A stretch of DNA of 64,000 nt, from assembly GCF_012489685.1 (NCBI RefSeq), contig NC_080041.1, positions 32,849,780 through 32,913,779 on the forward strand, in the 5' to 3' direction. The notes under the pieces are model-generated. The model had not been told where the DNA came from. It searched no databases and saw only the letters and a program-made list of their open reading frames with translations. The stretch is from Lotus japonicus (taxonomy: Eukaryota; Streptophyta; Magnoliopsida; Fabales; Fabaceae). The position numbers were made by a program, and so were the translations under genes. Of the stretch, positions 57,278-64,000 are shown piece after piece; positions within the stretch are counted from its first letter, which is position 1; each line of letters begins with the position of its first letter.

Positions 57278-58084
57278 TTTGAAAAAAGAGATAATTTATG
57301 TTGGTTTAGCAGACCTATTTAATATCAGTTTTTTTTTTAAATCAAAACAAAATTGATTTAAGTATATAAAAAAAGATTATTGGCTATAAATATGGTAGTG
57401 GCAGACAAATTGTGTTTAGGTATGTAATGGTAACAATATAGCACGGGGGATCAAATTGCTAAAACCTGATTAGTGTAGATGTAGGTAGTGGGATTAAAAT
57501 TTGAGCCAAAGATTAATGTTATATATATTGCAGATTAAAAAAAATCAAAATAAAATTAATTAGATGACTTATTACATGTTTACCCTTCACTAAAATATCA
57601 ATTATCAATTGAGCCATTCCAAAGTTTCCAAAAGTGGTAATAACATTTTCTTTTTGATTTTTTTTAATCTTGCAAAAAAGGCTGAAACCTCTCTCAATGG
57701 ATGCAAAGTGTCAAAACTTTCCATCTTTTAAGGCTTCTTTTATATTGTATTTAGATTGATAGATATATTGGAGAGAGAAAAGGAATGGAATGAGAGTTAA
57801 TTGCACATAAAAAACAGATAGTATTAAACACTCAGAATAAATAGTTGAGGAGGCCGAGTAAATGGGGGAGAGAAAAAAGGATGGAGATAGTGGGGGAAGA
57901 GGGAGAATGAAGAATGAATGAATAAATTTGAATATAATAATATAAATAAGACACGTGGCAAGTTGTGGTTCAAAATTAGGGGAATAAAATATTATAAAAT
58001 ATTTTGGAGCTGACTTGGAAAGTTACCGCTTTAATATATATAGATTCCTTTAATATTAGCTGATTTTTTAAGGTAGTTTAATAT
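57278..58084. other. Repeat-derived stretch, no gene
   Basis: ACACGTGGCA near 57952 and a Helitron 5'-like end (...TTTAATATATATAGA before T, about 58045) suggest another minus-oriented Helitron remnant. No coding sequence was seen. Confidence 0.35.
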
Positions 58085-58630
58085 TAGCTAATAGTCACCC
58101 GAAGTCCCGAAGGACCAGAGTTTGCCCCCCATTTAGCAAGGCAGCCTGTAACATTATTACAATCTCTTTGAATACAATTCAGAGCCACTGTCCACTCCTT
58201 CCCAAGCTAGACCCGAATCTCCATAAGAACAAGCATGAACCTTTTATGTACTCTCTTCATCCTCCAACAAAGCCAAATAGATCAGCACAATAAACCCCAC
58301 ATTTGATATCCCTATGATCGATCACGACTCCAAACAAGAGAGAGGCCATCCCTCAAAGCATTTGCCTTGGTAAAAAGGGAATTGGATTGTCCCCCATCCA
58401 ATAGGAGTGGAAGCCATACAACCATTGTCCCTAACGATCACGAGTTAAACCACCACCCATGTGCAGTCCTCGCCTAAAAGATAACTACCATCCACATTTA
58501 GCTTCACTTTACCCACCGAAGGAGGGCTCCAATTCCTACACATGATGACATGAGCACATTGCCCGCCTCCATTCTATTGGGATCCAAGAACATAATGAAC
58601 TCGCCATCCTAAATAATCATGTTATTTCTC
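58085..58630 (-). pseudogene. LINE-type RNase H (RVT_3) relic
   Basis: Minus-strand translation includes WSPPSVGKVKLNVDGSYL, the start of the plant LINE C-terminal RNase H domain (WxPPxxGxxKLNxDGS), and near its end NCIQRDCNNVTGCLAKWGA, matching the REGNxxADxLAKxGA block. Frameshifts and stops intervene. Confidence 0.7.
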
Positions 58631-58832
58631 CATTTCCCACCAAATCGCAACGAACTTGATACCATGCTGGCTCTGAGCTTATATAACATTATGATGCATG
58701 AAATTCTCAAGCCTTAGAATTCGTAAACTTGTAATCATTCATTCATTCATTCACCTGTAGCGAATTCTCCAAGATAATAATCCAAGGGACTTTCTTGGAA
58801 ACTAACATCTTCCAAAGATGATCAAGATCCTA

Positions 58833-59366
58833 ATGGTGCCAGATACCGAAGCCAATGCCGATGCCAATGCCGTAGCCGCAGCCGTTCCATCTCCGTCACA
58901 AACACCTTCCGACGACTCACTCTAAGCGCCGTTGCAGCCTCGACCAGTTTCGGATGACCTTTTCGAGGAAATCCTATACAGGCTCCCCGTGAAGCCGCTA
59001 GTGCGATTCAGCTCTGTTTGCAAGTACTGGAATTCCCGAATCTCCGATCCCAAATTCGCCAAGATGCACCTTCGTCGTTGCCTACGAACTTCACCCACCA
59101 CCACCTACTCATACACTACAACACCTCCTCACGCCCGTCACCCCTTTAATCGATTACTTTTACCTAGCATTTCCGCTCCTCTCCATCTTCAATGCCGCCA
59201 TGCCTGCCCCCACCACACTGTTCAAATCCAATCAAAACGATTTTCATTCAATCATTGGCTCTTGCGATGGCATCGTCTGTTTCTACGCCGATTATATCAA
59301 CTCTATTGTTTTATGGAATCCTTCCATTCGGAGATACAAGATGGTTACCAAAGTAGGTGTAATATG
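58833..59366 (+). pseudogene. F-box (FBA type) pseudogene 1
   Basis: Starts MVPDTEANADANAV and meets a TAA at 58923. The F-box follows in the same frame (VSDDLFEEILYRLPVKPLVR, FSSVCKYWNSRISDPKFAKM). A deletion of about 7 nt near 59080 relative to F-box copy 2 shifts the frame, after which NFTHHHLLIHYNTSS and, later, FPLLSIFNAAMPAPTT and NPSIRRYKMVTKVGV can be read. It ends where a copia fragment begins (about 59366). Intact relatives are substrate receptors of SCF E3 ubiquitin ligases, about 350-400 residues long, with the C-terminal FBA domain missing here. Confidence 0.8.
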
Positions 59367-59980
59367 ATGATAATAGGAAAAATGTTGCATTGTATGTGTA
59401 ATGCGGGCTGCGGCCCCAGTGTCAAGAATCCATTGTGAATAAGTGTAACCTGCAAAATTAATTTGAGTAGAGGCTGGTGCAGACAGGCAGTATTATAAAA
59501 TGCAAATTTCACATTGTGTGAAGTAGAAGGTGATTGCCCAATTTGTCCAGACTGGTGCAAGAGTTGTAGCAAACAATTTAGTTGCTCCTGTGTGAGTTGA
59601 GGAACACCTGTGTTTGGTGTTACTTTTGTAGAAGAAGGTACTTCAGAAGGTTGAGATTGATCTTGTGGAAAATCATCACAATTCACTACATGAGCATTAA
59701 CATTTCTTGATTGGTAACCATACTTTTGGTTGCAAAGTATCCACTGTGTGAATGTATTTGTCCCAACAAGTACAAATTCTCTGAGAATTTTGATTTGTAA
59801 CTCTGATAATTTTGATTATGGTAAATTCTGATTGTAGTAAGTTCTGCCACCTCTTCCTCGACCGTGTCCAGAGTTACAACCTTGGTAGCCTCCTCTTCTC
59901 TGCTGATTGGGTGTATCACTTCTTTGCTAATTGCTTGGATTATAATGGTAAGATCCTGCAATAGATGATCCAGGATATAT
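59367..59980 (-). pseudogene. Ty1/copia gag and protease relic
   Basis: Minus-strand text reads RGGYQGCNSGHGRGRGGRTY, then CNQKYGYQSRNVNAHVVN (end of a zinc-knuckle region), LTQEQLNCLLQLLHQSGQIG, and in a shifted frame QWILDTGAAARIT (protease Asp-Thr-Gly). Order and style match plant copia Gag-protease. It truncates F-box pseudogene 1. Confidence 0.7.
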
Positions 59981-60410
59981 TATTAAAAAAACACATTTTT
60001 AATCAAAATTATAATTATTATCAACCATAAATTTCAAAATTAAACTATTTTTCTAAATAAATTTATTAAAATTATTATATTAATTTTTTATAATAAACAT
60101 GATATGCATGATATTTTATATATATCTTCTAATTTAATTTTAATTTATTTATTATCATATATTTATTTAAATATGAAAATTACTCTATGATAATCAATAA
60201 CTACTTAATAAAAAATATAAAAATAAGCCAACATGGGTTGACACAACTAACTACAGTTTACAATATGTATTAACGTAAAAACTCAAGTGTGCTTTATTTA
60301 TAGATATAGATAGATAAATTGATGATTGATTGATATTGATCATATTGATGATTTATTGACATTGATACTAGATATCTCTAACTACTTGTAACAATAATTA
60401 GTTTCCCTAA
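59981..60410. other. AT-rich stretch with Helitron-type 5' end
   Basis: AACTCAAGTGTGCTTTATTTATAGA at about 60282-60306 resembles a minus-strand Helitron 5' terminus. No gene was seen. Confidence 0.4.
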
Positions 60411-61216
60411 CTACCTACATAAGAAACTACTAAATAAAACATTTCCAAAAACTTCCTTAAACAGTACATTTACAATACTGATATGTTGTCTTCCCGCCTC
60501 ATCAAGTATACACAGTTTAAGACCATTTCTTGAGCGTACTCTAGAGAGAGCATAACTGACCATGAGTGAAGACGGGCCTCGGAAGGCGTTCTTAACCATA
60601 ATATCAGGAACCACATTACCGTCACAGCGAACAAAAATAAGAGAAACAACATCAAAAGTATTACATAAAGAAAGACACACTCTAACAACAGAAAGTAAAT
60701 AAGACAGACCATTAATGTTTCTCAATGGAAGAAAATGAAATAAACAATCTTGGGTTTGTAAAAAAACAAAAGTTTTGAATAAATCAAAAGTTAAAAAATA
60801 AAAAATAAATAGAAAAGAAAAGAGTAATGTATTTTTTATGGTGCCCTCTCATACTTTTTGTCATCACATTTTGTCCACTCATGATATATTAGTTATTCAA
60901 TAAAATACAATTGTTATTTTTATCATGATAGAATCAAGTTTGTCATAGTATGCACTATGTGTTACAATAAAAAAATATAATAATGATGACATTCAAATGT
61001 ATTGACATAAAATGAAAAAAAAAAAAACACTCTTAAGTCTAAAATAGAAACACTAACAAATAAAAAAGCATCAAGCATCAAGACCAAATAAACAACCCAA
61101 ACAGAAATAAACACTCTTAGATAAATTGATGATTGATTGATATTGATAGTAGATATCTCTAACTACTTGTAACAGCAATTAGTTTCACTAACTACCTACA
61201 TAAGAAACTACTAATT
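60313..61216. repeat. Direct repeats flanking the Helitron helicase relic
   Basis: GATAAATTGATGATTGATTG...AAGAAACTACTAA occurs at about 60311-60430 and 61121-61214. The left copy has an extra segment of about 24 bp. The repeat bracket contains the helicase relic. Confidence 0.7.
60411..60560 (-). pseudogene. Helitron helicase C-terminal relic
   Basis: Minus strand: SYALSRVRSRNGLKLCILDE then NVLFKEVFGNV. This matches the end of Pif1-like Helitron helicases (LYVALSRVxSRxGLKILI...NVVYKEVF). The rest of the RepHel protein is absent, though weakly similar text extends to about 60725. Confidence 0.65.
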
Positions 61217-61390
61217 ATCATAATTTATTGTTTCAAAAACTAATTATCATAATTTACCTTCCTTATCTATGGTTTCAAAAAAAAAACTTCCTTATCTATT
61301 ATCACAAGTCACAACCCTTCTGATTATTTAAACCCATCCGATGATGTTTAAGATAAATTGTTTTTGCTGCAACCGCATGCATCTTCCCTA

Positions 61391-61893
61391 ATGGTGCCTG
61401 ATAGCAAGGCTGATGTAGTTTCATCTCCGCCACAGAAACTCCAAGTGCCACCGCTTCCATCACTTCCGTTTGACCTCGTCGTGGAAATCCTGTGCAGGCT
61501 CCTGTGCAGCCGCTGTTGCAATTTCGCTCCGTTTGTAAGTCCTGGAAATCCCTAATCTCTTATCCCAAATTCGCTAAAAAGCACCTTCGCTGTTTGCCGA
61601 CGACGAACTTCACGCGCCACCACCTCATCTTACAATACAACACCTCCTCACACGAAGATTATGTTCGCACGGATTACCCGCTCCTCTCCGTTTTGAACGC
61701 TGCCATGCCCGCCCCCACCACACAATTCAAATTCGATCAAAACGATTTTTATTCAATCGTTGGCTCTTACAATGGCATCATCTATATCGAGGCCGATTAT
61801 GGTAGCTCTATTACTTTATGTAAACCTTCCATTCGGAGATTCAATATACTGCCGTCGTCTACAGAAAATCTATGGCCAAAAAAACACATTTAG
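61391..61893 (+). pseudogene. F-box (FBA type) pseudogene 2
   Basis: Begins MVPDSKADVVSSPPQKLQVP, then the F-box LPSLPFDLVVEILCRL. A 1-nt deletion near 61500 (CTCC-TGTG versus CTCCCCGTG in copy 1) shifts the frame. It resumes as PVQPLLQFRSVCKSWKSLIS, YPLLSVLNAAMPAPTT and CKPSIRRFNILPSS, and stops at 61893. The FBA domain is cut after about 165 codons, under half of the usual length. It is the same family and orientation as the copy at 58833, so a tandem pair. Confidence 0.82.
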
Positions 61894-62535
61894 CGGGAAG
61901 ATACCGGGCTTTGAAGTGTAAGCCATATATAAATTCTTTGATTGTTTTGTTTCATGTTTCAAAGGGTTGTTATCGTTGAAAAAATAGGTAAGGTAAGGCA
62001 CTTGATTTGTTATCAAGATTAGTGTAGCACAACTGGTAGATAATTGAACTTCTTTAAGCATCTAGTCAAAGGTTTAATCCCTAAGTCGTGCGTATGGAGA
62101 AACATTTGTTGAGAAAATTCTTACCCACTTTACGTGATCTTCCATCTCCGTTAAAGATGAGATATGACCAAGAGAAATGAGTTTGAAAGAAGAGGGTGAA
62201 GAAATAGACATTTTTTTGTAAAATGAGGGTTATTTAATTTTGAATGTATTAATTTTCATTTGGTGGTAGTGGTCCATGGTGATCCTAAATTTTGCAAAGC
62301 TATCTAATATATCAACTTTTCAGAAGGTGGTTCTTTATTTTAACCAGTCCACTTTAGATACCACCAATGTACTTGTTAAAACTTTTGAAATTTCAACTTC
62401 CGTTAGTGGAAAAAATTTGCTTTTGAAAGTTTCAAGATCTGGAAGTATAAAAACTGAAAACTTGTTTGTTTGCAATTTTCAGTTTTGAATTTTTTTGCTT
62501 TTGAAGTTTTGGAAGTATACATTAGCCGGTCCCTT
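61894..62535. other. Stretch downstream of F-box pseudogene 2, no gene
   Basis: No continuation of the FBA domain was found. AT-rich. Confidence 0.5.
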
Positions 62536-62766
62536 GGCCTGTTTGTATGCAGTTTTTTAAACAGTTTTTAAAAACTGAAAACATTTTTTATATGACATGT
62601 TTTCAAAAATTATTTTTGAAAACAGTTCTCATTTACAGTCTCTAAAACTAAAACACTAAAACAGTAAAAAAGATTTTTTCATTTTCTGTTTTAAGTGTTG
62701 GAAAACATGTCATTCAAACTGTTTTCTTCTTCTGAAAACTGTTTTAAAACTGAATACAAACAGGCC
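62536..62766. mobile_element. TIR element with GGCCTGTTTGTAT ends
   Basis: GGCCTGTTTGTATGCAGTTTT on the left mirrors AAAACTGAATACAAACAGGCC on the right (231 bp). The interior is built of AAAACTG/CAGTTTT repeats. A further CAAACAGGCC at 62887-62896 may be an alternative end. GGCCTGTTTG-type ends recall PIF/Harbinger (Tourist) elements, but no matching 3-bp duplication is evident. Confidence 0.55.
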
Positions 62767-62896
62767 ATAAAAACGATCTGTTTTTTAAAACAAGACGTAT
62801 CAAACAGGTTTTGAGTTTTAAAAACTGAAAACTGTAAACAAACATCCCTAAGTTTTTAAAAACTGAAAATTGTTGAAAAATGCAAACAAACAGGCC

Positions 62897-63690
62897 ATAA
62901 AACCGCAGTCAAACATGCCCTAAATTTTTTCTTATTATAAGTTATAATTACTTTAGCAGTTTTTACTTCCTGGATTCCGACTTATTGGAAGTGTAAAAAA
63001 TTGAATTGAAGGATAATTTAAGAATTAATTCTATTTTTAAAAAGAATATTAGGTGTGTGAGTAATATTAAAGCAAACCCGGAAAATTGGGACTGCCCTCA
63101 ATAAAATGAGATAGATTTTCTCTTGACCTAAATAAAAGATAGAATGGATCATGAAGAAACCCAATCTTGCTCAGAAGCCTCCGAAAGAGTAAGTGGGTCC
63201 GTTAAGATCTGTGTGCTAGGCTGAGCAATATGATGACATTGATTCCACAGAGCTTCGTGAACCTTAGCGTCTTTGTCACAATGGAACATATACACGAGAG
63301 CTTAAAGAGGTTAACATGTTTGATGTTGAAAGAAGATTTAGGTTTAGACTTGGAGTTTGGGTCTGATCGAAGAAACAAGTAAGGTTGCACGACATTAAAT
63401 TTCTTTTGTCTTTTTTTTTTAAATAAATATTAAATTCACTTCCAAAATATCTTTGCAAAATAAAAAATATTTATAATGTTTTGATTTTTATACTTTAAAT
63501 AAGAGCTCCCGATGAGATCTTTAAAGTTAAATAAATTTTTAAAGGAATAAAGGCTTGCAAAATTTTGTGGGGAAGTTTGTAGCAAAGAGGAGGAATCCAT
63601 AGAAAATGTTATCGGAAAATCTGCCTTAAAAATTGTAGGAAAATCCCTAGAAAAAATTATTCATAGCAAATAAGTTTGTTGGTTGACATG
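62897..63690. other. AT-rich stretch, no gene
   Basis: Two short overlapping minus-strand frames (63202-63458) look like chance ORFs. Nothing else is supported. Confidence 0.5.
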
Positions 63691-63697
63691 GCTCACT

Positions 63698-64000
63698 CGC
63701 TAATAGCGACGGATTAGAATCCCTCTCAAATTTGAGCGACGAATAGTGATATCCCTCTCTAAAAATCAGCTACGAAATGTGTCCCTCACAATATAGCGAT
63801 GAGAATGGATCTCTATCAAATTTTGTGATAGCGATGAACACGAGTTCCTCGCAAAATATAGCGACGAATACTTGCTCCTCGCTAGTGAACAATGGATAGC
63901 GACGAATATATCCCCTCGCTACCTTGCGACTAACTCCTCTAATTAGCGACAAATATGTGTCCTTATCTGATTAGTGACAAATCCGAATCCATCTCCACAT
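63698..64000. repeat. Array of TAGCGACGAAT motifs, CACTA-like subterminal repeats
   Basis: About ten variants of (A/T)TAGCGACGAAT occur every 20-40 bp (63703, 63735, 63765, 63794, 63829, 63859, 63896, 63924, 63943, 63973), some abutting CTCGCTA in the opposite sense. Dense short motifs of the GCGACG type are typical subterminal transposase-binding repeats of CACTA (En/Spm) elements. The terminus itself is outside the window. Confidence 0.55.

Noticed and set aside
58922..59104. 60-codon minus-strand ORF opposite F-box pseudogene 1
   Set aside because: Shadow of the F-box coding frame.

Overview
This window is plant nuclear DNA, most likely from a legume. It is AT-rich and intron-bearing, and packed with nested plant transposable elements. 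The few host genes (a clade A PP2C, three LRK10L-type receptor kinases, an FBA-type F-box pair) look like dicot/legume families. The species cannot be fixed from sequence alone. Coding calls rest on translated motifs, splice-site consensus and reading-frame continuity judged by eye; no database search was run.

Layout. 39-725 (-): first coding exon of a clade A PP2C, with ACGT-core elements upstream. 1977-2359: hAT-type MITE with an 8-bp target duplication. 2725-2954: decayed LINE. 2987-16942 (+): complete but dead Ty3/gypsy element of Tat type (element 1), with two LTRs and TSD CCTAT. It carries a gag-pol broken by stops and a deletion, a tandem-repeat spacer, a spliced minus-strand accessory gene with its own TATA box, and a divergently oriented plus-strand accessory ORF. 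That ORF is interrupted by a 4,020-bp solo LTR (11858-15877, TSD GAGGC). 17782-17968: another MITE. 18495-23205 (-): internally deleted Ty1/copia element with non-canonical TA...TA LTR ends and TSD CTCAA. A 2,304-bp Helitron (20800-23103) sits inside one of its LTRs. 24142-24981: hAT transposase relic. About 25130-33524 (+): second Tat-type element (element 2), with an in-frame deletion of the reverse transcriptase fingers/palm, a 1-nt frameshift, a rearranged 5' LTR, and an antisense accessory gene built like that of element 1. 33836-34584: non-autonomous TIR element.

36762-48148 is the gene-rich core: three LRK10L-like receptor kinases (minus, plus, minus), each with a GUB_WAK-type ectodomain exon, one or two micro-exons of 24-33 nt before the membrane span, and one large kinase exon. 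Their joins were deduced from splice sites and keep frame exactly, giving 639, 599 and 756 residues. The remainder is mostly decayed elements: copia RNase H at 49426-49690, Helitron ends at 54392 and 55870-57277, LINE RNase H at 58085-58630, copia gag/protease at 59367-59980, a Helitron helicase tail at 60411-60560, a TIR element at 62536-62766, and CACTA-like subterminal repeats at the right edge. Two F-box pseudogenes (58833 and 61391) lie among them.

The most interesting pattern is that both Tat-type elements, though clearly different families, carry a minus-strand accessory gene downstream of pol. Both copies share the same architecture: a TATA box, then a 5'-UTR intron whose acceptor lies 8-12 nt before the ATG, then a basic N-terminus, and a C-terminal coiled coil. 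In element 1 this gene faces a second, plus-strand accessory gene across a shared promoter region.
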